This document shows positions 41,817 to 50,920 of a stretch of DNA of 64,000 nucleotides, piece after piece. Source of the stretch: Arcicella gelida (GTDB taxonomy: Bacteria; Bacteroidota; Bacteroidia; Cytophagales; Spirosomataceae). The notes below the pieces were generated by a model that was not told the origin of the DNA, did not search any database, and saw only the letters and a program-made list of their open reading frames with translations. The position numbers and the translations under genes are program-made. The stretch's first letter is position 1, and each line of letters opens with the position of its first letter. The stretch is taken from NCBI RefSeq assembly GCF_034931025.1, contig NZ_JAYGIL010000010.1, forward strand, positions 1 through 64,000, read 5' to 3'.

Positions 41817-42812
41817 ATGGAAGAGATAAAATATTGTCCCGGCACATTGGCAGAAGGTTTTAATAGCTATAGTCCAGCTTGTTTGCGAAAAGTTTTCAAC
41901 AATAAAAAAGTGAGCCATATTTTGCCTTATCAAGTGCCACAATCGAACGAAGAAATTGAAGATTTATTCATAGAAAATAGAAAACGAATTTCTATTTCGG
42001 GCGTTCAGGAAAAATTGAGTTTTCTATTAGATAAAAACCAACTAAGACTTACCAAAGAAGGTGAACAAGGCGAATATATTCTAAAACCAATTCCAAGAGA
42101 TTTAAAAAAGGTAGATCAAGTACCCGCTAATGAGCATCTTACCATGCAAATAGCGTCGCAGGTTTATGGCATTAAAACCGCAGAAAATGCTTTAGTATTT
42201 TTTAAAGATGGTACTCCCTCCTATCTCACAAAACGTTTTGACATCAGACCCGACGGACTAAAATGGGGCGAAGAAGATTTTGCCAGTTTGGCGGGTAAAA
42301 CCAAAGATAATTTTGGAGCAAACTATAAATATGAATTTAGCTATGAAGCATTAGCTGAGCTTATCAAAAAATACATACCTACTTGGCGTATAGAAATGGA
42401 TAAGTACTTTTCGTTGGTAGTTTTCAACTATCTTTTTAGTAATGGAGATGCACATTTAAAGAACTTTTCGGTACTTGAAACCCCAAAAGGTGATTATGTT
42501 TTGAGTCCCGCTTACGATTTAATCAATACTCGTTTACACGTTGATGATACTGATTTTGCCTTAAATAAAGGCTTGTTTAAGGATGGGTTTGAGTCTGAAC
42601 ATTTCAAAAATTCGGGACATGTTCATCAAGATGATTTTATAGAATTTGGCAAAAGAATTGGTATTTCAACAAATAGAATACCCAAACTTTTACACCCTTT
42701 TTTACAGCGACAAAGCCAAGTAGAAATATTGACAAATCACTCATTTTTATCGAATGCCAGTAAAAGAGCCTATTTACTTTTATACAATACCAAACGTAAT
42801 TATTTATTGTAA
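41817..42812 (+). CDS. HipT-like serine/threonine kinase toxin
   Basis: The 331-residue protein is the kinase core of the HipA family. After an N-terminal segment with the Cys-containing CPGTLAEGF, the Gly-rich loop reads KRISISGVQEKLSF and contains an SIS motif, the site of autophosphorylation in HipT. The catalytic loop is FSNGDAHLKNFSVL and the metal-binding motif YDLINT. HipA and HipT phosphorylate aminoacyl-tRNA synthetases (GltX, TrpS). The target here is unknown. Together with the two small upstream genes it makes a hipBST-like operon. A hairpin GTCGGATTTC/GAAATCCGAC follows at 42823-42846. Confidence 0.85.
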   Translation: MEEIKYCPGTLAEGFNSYSPACLRKVFNNKKVSHILPYQVPQSNEEIEDLFIENRKRISISGVQEKLSFLLDKNQLRLTKEGEQGEYILKPIPRDLKKVDQVPANEHLTMQIASQVYGIKTAENALVFFKDGTPSYLTKRFDIRPDGLKWGEEDFASLAGKTKDNFGANYKYEFSYEALAELIKKYIPTWRIEMDKYFSLVVFNYLFSNGDAHLKNFSVLETPKGDYVLSPAYDLINTRLHVDDTDFALNKGLFKDGFESEHFKNSGHVHQDDFIEFGKRIGISTNRIPKLLHPFLQRQSQVEILTNHSFLSNASKRAYLLLYNTKRNYLL

Positions 42813-42866
42813 TGGTGGTTTAGTCGGATTTCAGTCGAAATCCGACAGCTAAAATCGAAAAACGCC

Positions 42867-43205
42867 CTACGCCTTTCTCACAAATTCAGATTTCAATGCC
42901 ATTGCACCGAAACCGTCAATTTTGCAGTCAATATTATGGTCGCCATCTGTTAGTCGAATATTTTTTACTTTAGTTCCCGCTTTAATGGCTTTGGGTGCAC
43001 CTTTTACAGGTAAATCTTTGATGACAACCACGGTGTCGCCGTCTTTCAATTCATTTCCATTTGAATCCAATATTTTCGAACTCGCATCTTCGACTTCTAC
43101 TTCATCGGGATTCCATTCGTAGAAACATTCAGGACATACTAATAACGAATCGCTTGGATAAGTGTACTCACATTTACATTTGGGACAAGGGGCAAATTCA
43201 GACAT
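42867..43205 (-). CDS. yjdM: YjdM/PhnA-family zinc-ribbon protein
   Basis: The 112-residue protein begins with a zinc ribbon (CPKCKCEYTYPSDSLLVCPECFYEW, four Cys). The PhnA-type beta domain follows: ILDSNGNELKDGDTVVVIKDLPVKGAPKAIKAGTKVKNIRL, then DCKIDGFGAMALKSEFVRK. The gene was once thought to take part in alkylphosphonate use, but its role is not known. It stands alone on the - strand. Confidence 0.92.
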   Translation of the reverse strand: MSEFAPCPKCKCEYTYPSDSLLVCPECFYEWNPDEVEVEDASSKILDSNGNELKDGDTVVVIKDLPVKGAPKAIKAGTKVKNIRLTDGDHNIDCKIDGFGAMALKSEFVRKA

Positions 43206-43526
43206 GAAATTAATTAAGAATTAGGATTTTGATGTGCTAGGAAAATCTAACAGTCTCCAAAATTAAGGATATTTCATGAATAAACCCGAAAACAGAATAT
43301 ACTTAAACCTATTTTTCAACCTCCAATTACACTAGTAGCGAATTATAATTATAGCTTCGCCCTTATATCAGAATAAAAATATTAATATTATTTCTTTAAT
43401 TGTGAAAATTAATATTGTTTATGATTTTTCAGATAAGTATTCAGAAGTATTTAGTGATTCCTATCAGGATTTACATAATTAAAAAAAATAAGAGCTTTAA
43501 CGTCAAATACTTATAGGTATTGATTT

Positions 43527-43648
43527 TTAAGTAAAAGGACGTTATTAGTTAACTGTATATCTGTTATCTGTATTTAATTTAAAATCAGATAGTTAATACT
43601 ATATTCAAACATAAATTTATTGTCAATTTAATTTGTCCTTTTACTTAA
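43527..43648. repeat. large nested inverted repeat
   Basis: TTAAGTAAAAGGAC at 43527-43540 is mirrored perfectly by GTCCTTTTACTTAA at 43635-43648. Inside, GTTAACTGTATATCTG and CAGATAGTTAATAC form a second, imperfect pair. The whole can form a cruciform about 120 bp long and lies just upstream of the esterase gene. The rest of 43206-43708 is AT-rich and without other features. Confidence 0.65.
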
Positions 43649-43708
43649 TACTTATCATCAAGAACAAAGTATAATCTAAATTTTCAACCTTTCAAACAAT
43701 CAATAACT

Positions 43709-45367
43709 ATGAAACCAACAAGACGTAATTTTATTCAATCATTGGGTGTCGGTGTGGCAGGCTTGGGTATTTCGCAACAAGCTGTGGCGAATACTGCTAA
43801 TGTAACGAAGCCTGCAAAACCTGTGGCTGATGAGCAAATTTTATTCGTAGGCGACAACATCGCCATTGCTAATACTGAGCATGGGAAAGTACGAGGTTTC
43901 ATTCTTCGTGGCATTCATCAGTTTTTAGGCATTCCTTATGGAGCTGATACTTCGGGCAAAAATCGTTTTATGCCCCCACAAAAACCAACGCCGTGGACAG
44001 ATGTTCGTCCAGCACTTTGGTGGGGAAATACTGCTCCGCAAATTATGGAAAAACGATATGCCAATACTTATGCTTCTTTTGTTGACCATTGGAATTATGA
44101 CGATGTTTCAGAAGATTGTTTAAAATTAAATGTTTGGACTACCGCTTTAGATACGCAGAAACGTCCTGTGATAGTTTGGTTGCATGGTGGTGGTTTTACG
44201 AATGGCAATGCGATAGAACAAGATGGCTATCATGGAGAAAACATCGCTCGACTAGGCAATGTGGTTTTTTGTTCCATCAATCACCGTCTTGGTCCATTCG
44301 GTTATAGTCATTTAAAAGCCGCTGGTGGACATCCCGCTTCAGGAAATGTTGGAAGCTTGGACATGGTTGCCGCTTTAGAATGGGTGAAAAATAACATCGC
44401 CAATTTCGGTGGAGACCCTAATAATGTTACCATTATTGGTCAATCGGGCGGTGGAGCGAAAGTTACTTGCTTGATGAATATGCCATCAGCAAAAGGTTTA
44501 TTTCATAAAGCTGTGGCTTTGAGCGGAAGCTCTTTAATTGGTGCAAACAAAGAATATGCAGAAAAGTTAGGCTTGAAAATCATGGAAGAAGCTGGACTAA
44601 AACAGGGTGAAATTGAAAAATTACAACAAATTCCGTGGAGAGAATACATTGATATTACGACTAGAGCAGTCGATAAAATGGCAGATGAAGCCAAAAGACT
44701 TAACATACAAAGAGGTGGATATTCGCCTGTTTCTGATGGAGAATACTTAAATGACGAAGCATTTTTCAGTGATTCAAATCATTTTTCAAGTAATATTCCA
44801 TTAATGATTTGTTCAACTTTCAACGAGCAGAGCCCAAGTAGAACCGATGCCGCTTTGGAAAATATTACTTTGGCGGAAGTAAAAACAAAAATAGCTTCTC
44901 GTTTTGGAGCAAAATCAGGTGAAATTGTTGATGCTTTTGCTAAGAACTTTCCGAAGGCTCGTCCAATCGAAATTTGGTCATTGATACTTTCGAACCGAAA
45001 AAATGCTGTAGCCACTGCTGACGCTAAAGTTTCGCAACAAAAAGCACCTGTTTACTTGGCTTGGTTTGGCTGGCAACCACCACTTTTTGATGGCAGAATG
45101 CGTGCATTCCATTGCGATGATATTTGTTTTTGGTTTTATAATACAGACTTGATGTTAACACATACAGGTGGCGGAAAACGTCCGAGAGCATTGTCGGAAA
45201 AAATGGCAAAATCCTTTCTCAATTTTGTAAAAACAGGAAATCCAAATGGTGGTGGTTTACCCACTTGGAAACCCTACAGCACACAAAATGGCGAAACCAT
45301 GATTTTAGATGATACTCCTGCACTGGTAAACAATCCCGACGGAGAAGCAAGAAAAGCTTTAGCGTAG
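43709..45367 (+). CDS. Tat-exported type B carboxylesterase
   Basis: The 552-residue alpha/beta hydrolase has a twin-arginine signal (PTRRNFIQSLGVGVAGLGIS). The carboxylesterase B plan is clear: FLGIPYGADTSGKNRF, SEDCLKLNVW, the oxyanion loop VIVWLHGGGFTNGN, the nucleophile elbow TIIGQSGGGAKV with Ser in GQSGG, and His in AFHCDDICFWF. It should act on carboxylic esters in the periplasm. Export through Tat implies folding in the cytoplasm. It stands alone, followed by a terminator. Confidence 0.9.
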   Translation: MKPTRRNFIQSLGVGVAGLGISQQAVANTANVTKPAKPVADEQILFVGDNIAIANTEHGKVRGFILRGIHQFLGIPYGADTSGKNRFMPPQKPTPWTDVRPALWWGNTAPQIMEKRYANTYASFVDHWNYDDVSEDCLKLNVWTTALDTQKRPVIVWLHGGGFTNGNAIEQDGYHGENIARLGNVVFCSINHRLGPFGYSHLKAAGGHPASGNVGSLDMVAALEWVKNNIANFGGDPNNVTIIGQSGGGAKVTCLMNMPSAKGLFHKAVALSGSSLIGANKEYAEKLGLKIMEEAGLKQGEIEKLQQIPWREYIDITTRAVDKMADEAKRLNIQRGGYSPVSDGEYLNDEAFFSDSNHFSSNIPLMICSTFNEQSPSRTDAALENITLAEVKTKIASRFGAKSGEIVDAFAKNFPKARPIEIWSLILSNRKNAVATADAKVSQQKAPVYLAWFGWQPPLFDGRMRAFHCDDICFWFYNTDLMLTHTGGGKRPRALSEKMAKSFLNFVKTGNPNGGGLPTWKPYSTQNGETMILDDTPALVNNPDGEARKALA

Positions 45368-45375
45368 GCTAAATT

Positions 45376-45408
45376 AAACCTGTAAGGTTTTAAAAACCTT
45401 ACAGGTTT
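45376..45408 (+). terminator. terminator after the esterase gene
   Basis: AAACCTGTAAGGTTT pairs perfectly with AAACCTTACAGGTTT over a three-base loop. A G-rich run follows rather than T, so it may also serve in the reverse direction. Confidence 0.8.
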
Positions 45409-45613
45409 GGGTTTAAGTATCGAATTTTTCCAAGAATTTTGAAGGCTTTGAGGCTCTTAAGCTTTTGTATCATTTATAGACGATTTAGACGTATTTATTC
45501 AAGAATAATCATTAAATTAGGTAAGTAAGGGCTATTTTTGATAAATATTTATATCTTCGGAATTACATTCCTATCAAAACGCTTAGACTTATACGTTTTT
45601 AAAACCTTCTTTC

Positions 45614-47209
45614 ATGCAAAGTTTATTCATTGAATATGTAACGCTTATTTTAATTATTTTGGCTTTGGTTATGATTGCCAATAAGTTAAAAATCGCCTAC
45701 CCTATCGTTTTAGTATTAGGAGGTTTGGCACTTAGCTTGTTTCCAATCTTTTCTAACATTACGATTGAACCCGACTTAGTCTTTTTTATTTTCCTACCTC
45801 CATTACTTTATGAAGCCGCTTGGCAAACTTCATGGAAGGAGTTTTGGAAATGGCGAAGAGCAATCACAAGTTTTGCCTTTCCAGTTGTAATTATTACTTC
45901 TTGCGTTATTGCATTCGTTTCTCAAGCATTGATCCCTGGCTTTACTTTAGCTCTTGGCTTTTTGTTAGGAGGCATTATTTCTCCGCCCGATGCCATTTCA
46001 GCCACCACCATCATGCGTAATCTGAAAGTACCCAAGGCACTTTTGAGCATTGGCGAAGGCGAAAGTTTATTGAATGATGCGTCTTCTCTTATTGTATTTC
46101 GCTTTGCCTTAGCAGCAGTGATTACTGGGCAATTTCATTGGCAAGATGCCACCAGTAATTTCTTTTTGGTTATTATAATGGGTACATTGATAGGACTAGC
46201 TGTCGGATATATTTTCTACGCCATTCATAAATGGTTGCCCACTACACCCAGTATAGAAGTTGTTTTGACTTTTCTCACGCCTTATTTTATGTATTATGTT
46301 GCCGAACATTTTCATTTTTCGGGCGTACTGGCAGTAGTCAGTGGGGGGCTTTTATTATCAAGTAAGCGCCAAAGTATGCTTACTTATATGAGTAGAATTC
46401 AAAGTACTAATGTTTGGGGTAGTTTAGTGTTTGTCCTCAATGGTTTGGTTTTTATGCTAATTGGGCTTCAATTGCCTTCAGTAGTAGAGCAACTGGGTGA
46501 TACCAGTTTAGAAAAAGCCATTGGATATGGTTTAGCCATTTCTTTAGTATTGATTATTAGCAGAATTATTTGTTCGATGGGGGCTTCTGTTTTTACTCGT
46601 TTTATCAGCCGTTACATTCGTGTAGCCGACCCCAATCCTGGCTGGAAATTGCCCTTAATACATGGTTGGGCTGGTATGCGTGGGGTAGTTTCGTTGGCTT
46701 CTGCACTTTCTATTCCCTTAGTTATTCAAGAAGGACAAGCTTTCCCAAATCGAAATTTGATTCTTTTTATCACTTTTATTGTCATTTTAGTCACTTTAGT
46801 TTTTCAAGGGCTTACTCTTCCTTGGCTTATTAAAAAGGTGAAATTAGTGGATAATGCCATTCCTGAAAAAGAACAGGAAGTAAGTATCCAACATAAAATG
46901 GCAAAAAACTCATTACAATATTTAGAAGAAAAATATGGTAAGAATTGCCTTCAAAATGAACACATTAATAATTTGTACGAAAGACTTAGCATTGAACTAA
47001 ACTTTCTAAGCCAAGCCATTGAAACGAAGGATACTTTCGAAGGATTTAATGTAAAAAAGAATCAAGTTATTTACCTTGAATTGTTAGAAGAACAAAGAAA
47101 TTTATTGAATGAAATTAATCATCTTGAAGAGTTCGATGAAGAATTAATTAGAAAATATCACACCCTGATTGATATTGAGGAGTATAAGATTAGAGAGCGA
47201 AAAATATAG
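45614..47209 (+). CDS. Na+/H+ antiporter (CPA1/NhaP-type)
   Basis: The 531-residue protein has about twelve transmembrane segments in the CPA1 order: FIFLPPLLYEAAWQTSWKEF, GFLLGGIISPPDAISATTIM and GEGESLLNDASSLIVF, which holds the ion-binding Asn-Asp pair, then HGWAGMRGVVSLASAL. The last 120 residues are a hydrophilic helical cytoplasmic tail. It should exchange Na+ (or K+) for H+ to control pH and salt. It is monocistronic, with a terminator at 47219. Confidence 0.92.
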   Translation: MQSLFIEYVTLILIILALVMIANKLKIAYPIVLVLGGLALSLFPIFSNITIEPDLVFFIFLPPLLYEAAWQTSWKEFWKWRRAITSFAFPVVIITSCVIAFVSQALIPGFTLALGFLLGGIISPPDAISATTIMRNLKVPKALLSIGEGESLLNDASSLIVFRFALAAVITGQFHWQDATSNFFLVIIMGTLIGLAVGYIFYAIHKWLPTTPSIEVVLTFLTPYFMYYVAEHFHFSGVLAVVSGGLLLSSKRQSMLTYMSRIQSTNVWGSLVFVLNGLVFMLIGLQLPSVVEQLGDTSLEKAIGYGLAISLVLIISRIICSMGASVFTRFISRYIRVADPNPGWKLPLIHGWAGMRGVVSLASALSIPLVIQEGQAFPNRNLILFITFIVILVTLVFQGLTLPWLIKKVKLVDNAIPEKEQEVSIQHKMAKNSLQYLEEKYGKNCLQNEHINNLYERLSIELNFLSQAIETKDTFEGFNVKKNQVIYLELLEEQRNLLNEINHLEEFDEELIRKYHTLIDIEEYKIRERKI

Positions 47210-47218
47210 GAAATAATC

Positions 47219-47266
47219 AATCTTATCACTAGGAAAGGTAATAATCCCATTACTAGTGATAAGATT
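47219..47266 (+). terminator. terminator after the antiporter gene
   Basis: AATCTTATCACTAG pairs perfectly with CTAGTGATAAGATT over a 20-base loop. From here to 47695 there is no convincing gene. On the - strand 47277-47390 encodes an open stretch ending YVGSQKLKGIGEPGLPPLDL, which I could not connect to a start codon. Confidence 0.75.
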
Positions 47267-47695
47267 AACTTTAACTAGACATTATCTAAATCTAAAGGCG
47301 GAAGCCCTGGTTCACCAATGCCTTTTAATTTCTGACTTCCTACATAACACCCTTGTTTTATTGCCCCTCCCAAGGCGATATAGTTCTATTATTTTACAGC
47401 AAAAGTCCATTTGCAAAATCATATTAATAGATATTTAATGATTTTTTAATTTGGTTGAAGTTTTTTTCTATATTTGTTTAACAGCCATGAACTTTAACTA
47501 CTACACAACATGGGGAAAAAACTACCTCTATCCTCTCAAATCGTAATTATTTACGTCTTTTACTTAGCAAAGTCTTACTTGATTTTTGCTCTTCTCTGTT
47601 TTTTCCATGTGTTTGACTATTGTTGGTTTTGAGCATATTTGTTGATATGACTTCGCAAAAGAAAACCTATTAATACATTTTAAAAATCTACAGAC

Positions 47696-48595
47696 ATGAG
47701 TACTTTACAAGGACTTTGGATTCCCAAAGAATATCTCATCAACGAGCTTTTAACAGGCAATGAACGCCTTATCATTTCTTATATCCATTATAAGGGTAAT
47801 CATCAATTAGTCTATGATGACTCCATTCGTTCGTTATCTCGCAATCTAGGCATTCGAGAAAATAAGGTTTCTGAGGCAATCAAAAGCTTAATACAGAAAG
47901 GCTTTCTTATTAAACTGAATCCTAAAACGCTGCAAATCTCTTCCGAATGGAAAGCATCTCAAACTACTGATAAAAATATCCCAAAACAGGAGATTATTAA
48001 TAGAAAAATTATCCCGAAACGGGAGACCATTCATTCCGAAGGACAACGTAGTACTATTCCCAAACAGGATATAAAATATGCCGAAATGGGAGATAAAAGT
48101 ATCCCGAAACAGGATAGCATACCTTATAGAAAAGAAACTATTAAAAAGCAAAAAGATGAATTACCCATTTTTAATGAAAAAAAAATAGGAGATGAAACAA
48201 AAATGTCATTTAAGAAAAAAAAGGAAAGTGCTAGGCTTCAGGAGATAACTTTTGAAGCTTCTGAGCTATCAGATTTTGATACTTTTGAAGCTTTTATGAC
48301 AGAAGAATATCCAGAGGCTGATGTTAATTATTATTTTACTGCCGTCTCGAAGTGGGCAAAGACACCCAATACTCAAACTGGAGAAATTCCTAAAAGGAAA
48401 ATATGGAAAAGCGTTATTGGTGTATTTGTTATGGGTGACTATAAAAAAGGTCTTTTGGTTCTAAAAAATCATCAAGGTTATGGAAACACCACACAATCAT
48501 TCTCTTCAAACAAACAAAAAGGAAATAGCACTGAAACAAGAACAGGGCTTGAAACATTGCTTGAGCAATATTTTGAAACAAAAGACTGGGTTTGA
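47696..48595 (+). CDS. winged-helix protein with IPKQ repeats
   Basis: The 299-residue protein begins with a winged-helix domain (LWIPKEYLINELLTGNERLIISYIHYKG, DDSIRSLSRNLGIRENKVSEAIKSLIQKGFLIKL) like those of plasmid or phage replication and primosome proteins. A linker follows in which NIPKQE, IIPKRE, TIPKQD and SIPKQD recur at 17-20-residue spacing. The C-terminal region (YPEADVNYYFTAVSKWAKTPN, then PKRKIWKSVIGVFVMGD) is typical of a small Bacteroidota family of unknown role. A DNA-binding role in replication is plausible. The next gene overlaps it by 116 bases. Confidence 0.65.
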   Translation: MSTLQGLWIPKEYLINELLTGNERLIISYIHYKGNHQLVYDDSIRSLSRNLGIRENKVSEAIKSLIQKGFLIKLNPKTLQISSEWKASQTTDKNIPKQEIINRKIIPKRETIHSEGQRSTIPKQDIKYAEMGDKSIPKQDSIPYRKETIKKQKDELPIFNEKKIGDETKMSFKKKKESARLQEITFEASELSDFDTFEAFMTEEYPEADVNYYFTAVSKWAKTPNTQTGEIPKRKIWKSVIGVFVMGDYKKGLLVLKNHQGYGNTTQSFSSNKQKGNSTETRTGLETLLEQYFETKDWV

Positions 48596-49217
48596 CCTTA
48601 GTGAACAAGAGTCTGAGACGATGTCAATGCAATTGATTCAAATTGATGCTGAAAAAGCTCATTTGGGTGAAAAGCTATTCCAATTGACTAAAAGTAAGGA
48701 GGATAGAGCAGATACTTTCAAGGTAATTTGTGCCTTGCTTAGAATGTTTTCGGATATGGTGAAGGTTAAACAAGGACTAAGAAACAGCGAATTAATTTGG
48801 TGTAGCGACTGGATTTTAAAGACCTATACACATGAAAGTGTTGAAGATATAGCCTTGGCTTTAAAACAAGCACTTTTTGAAGAAAAAACCTTTTATGGGG
48901 CTTTAACCATTGGTAATGTAAAGGATATTATATGCTCTTATTTTGACCGTAAAATCGACCTATTGGAAGAACAACATAATACTTTAAAATATGAACCTGA
49001 TGACCCGCTTATCTTCGAAGCCAGTAGGCTGATTCTTGCCAAGAGTAAAGAAGAAAACGTTAATACATTAGACAAATTGATAGAATGGGAGAAAGGACAA
49101 AAAAGAGTAAGAGCTACTGAAGTATTGAAAGAATATCAAAATAATGTGGAAAAAATCATGAAAGTCACCACCTCTTTCCAAGACCTAGAAAAAGGTGGTG
49201 AAGGTTTAGCTAAGTAA
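48480..49217 (+). CDS. helical protein of unknown function, overlapping the preceding gene
   Basis: This 245-residue protein is helical and highly charged. The middle (LRMFSDMVKVKQGLRNSELIWCSDWILKTY, then DIALALKQALFEEKTFYGALTIGNVKDIICSYFDRKIDLLEEQHN) looks folded. It has no signal peptide or membrane segment. The ATG at 48480 overlaps the upstream gene by 116 bases. An ATG at 48621 would avoid the overlap but drop 47 residues that read naturally. I cannot settle the start. It is almost certainly co-translated with the winged-helix gene. Confidence 0.6.
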   Translation: METPHNHSLQTNKKEIALKQEQGLKHCLSNILKQKTGFDLSEQESETMSMQLIQIDAEKAHLGEKLFQLTKSKEDRADTFKVICALLRMFSDMVKVKQGLRNSELIWCSDWILKTYTHESVEDIALALKQALFEEKTFYGALTIGNVKDIICSYFDRKIDLLEEQHNTLKYEPDDPLIFEASRLILAKSKEENVNTLDKLIEWEKGQKRVRATEVLKEYQNNVEKIMKVTTSFQDLEKGGEGLAK

Positions 49218-49252
49218 TGAATAGATGACACAACTTAGGTAAACAAGTACTA

Positions 49253-49287
49253 TCATAGCAAAGACTTTCGTTGTTTTTGCTATGATT
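49253..49287. terminator. convergent terminator
   Basis: ATCATAGCAAA pairs with TTTGCTATGAT over a 13-base loop. It lies between two genes that converge on it and overlaps the stop of the - strand gene. Confidence 0.75.
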
Positions 49288-49624
49288 ATATCTTTTCTTT
49301 CAATCGTTCCTTCACCCTAATTCTTCGGGTGTTGAGTTCTTCTAGCAATTCTTGTTTTCTCCAACCATAAAACTCAGCCACTTCCAGAAAAGTAAGTCTG
49401 GCTCTTTTCTGGAGTCCAAAATGATTCCTGATTTTTCTCATTTCTCGCTGTGCAGTCTTCGCACTGACGTCTGCCCATACTTCAATATGGGCTGCATACA
49501 CCACAAAAGTCTGTGTGATGTCTCGACTTTTTAAGATAGGTTTTTCTAGTGCTTCCATAGCCCATACCATTTGGTTTTGGTGTAATCGTGTATATCTGTT
49601 AAGGGTCAATAAGTTTAAAATCAA
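49286..49624 (-). CDS. small DNA-binding-like protein
   Basis: This 112-residue protein is mostly helical. MEALEKPILKSRDITQTFVVYAAHIEVWADVSAKTAQREMRKIRNHF reads as a helix-turn-helix (DVSAKTAQREMRKIR) and is followed by LTFLEVAEFYGWRKQELLEEL. The true start may be the ATG at 49570 or 49558, because the first residues look non-conserved. It has the style of small regulators in phages and mobile elements. The following 269 bases to 49893 hold no gene. Confidence 0.5.
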   Translation of the reverse strand: MILNLLTLNRYTRLHQNQMVWAMEALEKPILKSRDITQTFVVYAAHIEVWADVSAKTAQREMRKIRNHFGLQKRARLTFLEVAEFYGWRKQELLEELNTRRIRVKERLKEKI

Positions 49625-49893
49625 GCATTCAATTCATTGCCAATCATAGCTTTGCCTCTGTAAAACAAAGATAAAAGTCTTAGGGCATACCGCATAAAAT
49701 ATAAGCTTTTTGTCCCCTTTTACTTCTGTTAAGCATGGGTCAGGTATGAGTATCCCTCCTATTAGCCCCCTTTGAGACTGCTGTGAGCCTTGAGCTATGA
49801 GTTGTGAGCTTTTTTATACATGTCTCAATACGCTCATCGCTAAAAAATAAACCAATAAACCCTTGCTGTATGGGTGAAATACAGTATTAATCA

Positions 49894-50634
49894 ATGGCTA
49901 CTATCGTAGAAGGTTCTTTACTTTCAGGCATCCGTGGGACGGTTGCAGGAATTACAGTGGACAAAAATGGCATTGTCCGTCAGAAAGCTCAGAGGGGTCC
50001 AAGTACTGCTCCGAGAAGTCTTGAAAATCAACAAGAATTCTCTAGTGCAGGAAAAGCAACTAAAATTTTCAGAGCGTCTTTTCCCAATTTAATTGCTAAG
50101 GCTTCAGATAAATTCAGCGCAAGCAGAATAACCCAAAAGATGCGAGAGGCGATTAGTTTAGACACGGTTTCTATTCGTGGTAAGCGAAATGTATTGGATG
50201 GAGAATTGTCGGTTTTGCAGGGCTTTGAGTTTAATCGAAACTCTATTTTTAACGCTGTCTTTATTGGTTCTGTTAGTGCTACTTTGAACAGAACAACAGG
50301 AGCAGTTAGTATCAGTATTGATGCTTTTGACCCTATTTTGAGTGTTTTTGCACCAGAAGGGACGACACATTTTCAATTTATTGCTGAAGGTGCTAGTATT
50401 GATTTTAGCAATGAACAAAAGTCAACGCAAAAAGCATTGTCAAACATCAAGCCTTTTCAAGCGGGAAATGTAGCGTCAGAAAATTTATCGATTGTATTAG
50501 ATGGCAATGAGACTGCTCCTGTTTTTGTAGCGATTGGTATCGAATTCTTTCAAGAAATTAATGGTGAGAAATATCCTTTGCAAAATATGACTTTCAATGC
50601 GGCGAAAGTTATTTTAGTGGATGTGTTGGTGTAG
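49894..50634 (+). CDS. DUF6266-like protein
   Basis: The 246-residue protein begins EGSLLSGIRGTVAGITVDKNGIVRQKAQRGPSTAPRSLENQQEFSSAGKATKIF, a pattern that resembles DUF6266: a conserved SGI/GTV turn, then a basic R-x-QR segment. The rest is beta-rich (ATLNRTTGAVSISIDAFDP) and has no signal peptide. The family is common in Bacteroidota near phage- or mobile-element-derived genes and may be structural. The function is unknown. It is followed by the hairpin array at 50656. Confidence 0.5.
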   Translation: MATIVEGSLLSGIRGTVAGITVDKNGIVRQKAQRGPSTAPRSLENQQEFSSAGKATKIFRASFPNLIAKASDKFSASRITQKMREAISLDTVSIRGKRNVLDGELSVLQGFEFNRNSIFNAVFIGSVSATLNRTTGAVSISIDAFDPILSVFAPEGTTHFQFIAEGASIDFSNEQKSTQKALSNIKPFQAGNVASENLSIVLDGNETAPVFVAIGIEFFQEINGEKYPLQNMTFNAAKVILVDVLV

Positions 50635-50655
50635 TTTTTGTATATACCCCGAGTA

Positions 50656-50880
50656 CCCTGAGTTTTTACTCAGGGTTATTCGTGTGTAAGCCCTTTTGGG
50701 CTTTTCTTGTTTTCCATGAGGTTTCACTTGGAGCTGTGTTTCCATGAGTTTTCACTCAGGATTATTCGTGTTGAAGCCCCGCTGGGCTTTTCTTGTTTTT
50801 CCCTGAGTTTTGACTTGGAGCTGTGTTTCCCCGAGTTTTCACTCGGGGTTATTCACGTGTAAGCCCCTTTGGGCTTTTTG
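50656..50880. repeat. 86-bp tandem REP-type array (2.6 units)
   Basis: Three units start at 50656, 50742 and 50828. Each has a stem of the type CCCTGAGttttCACTCAGGG and a second hairpin AGCCCttttGGGCT with a T-run. In the third unit the first stem has changed on both sides to CCCCGAG...CTCGGGG, so pairing is conserved. A single further copy of the first stem lies at 62458. The array ends 41 bases before the end of a REP-associated transposase gene. Confidence 0.8.
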
Positions 50881-50920
50881 CTTTCACTTATTTTTTTGAT
50901 GGATTATTGAGGCTTGGGAG

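Noticed and set aside
47277..47390. Short peptide gene on the - strand (YVGSQKLKGIGEPGLPPLDL)
   Set aside because: The stretch looks peptide-like, but no start codon in frame gives a convincing whole and no modification or export genes are near.
47449..47476. Strong Bacteroidota promoter before the winged-helix gene
   Set aside because: TATATTTG is present, but the upstream TTTG is only 15 bases away, short of the usual 19-22, and the distance to the gene is over 200 bases.
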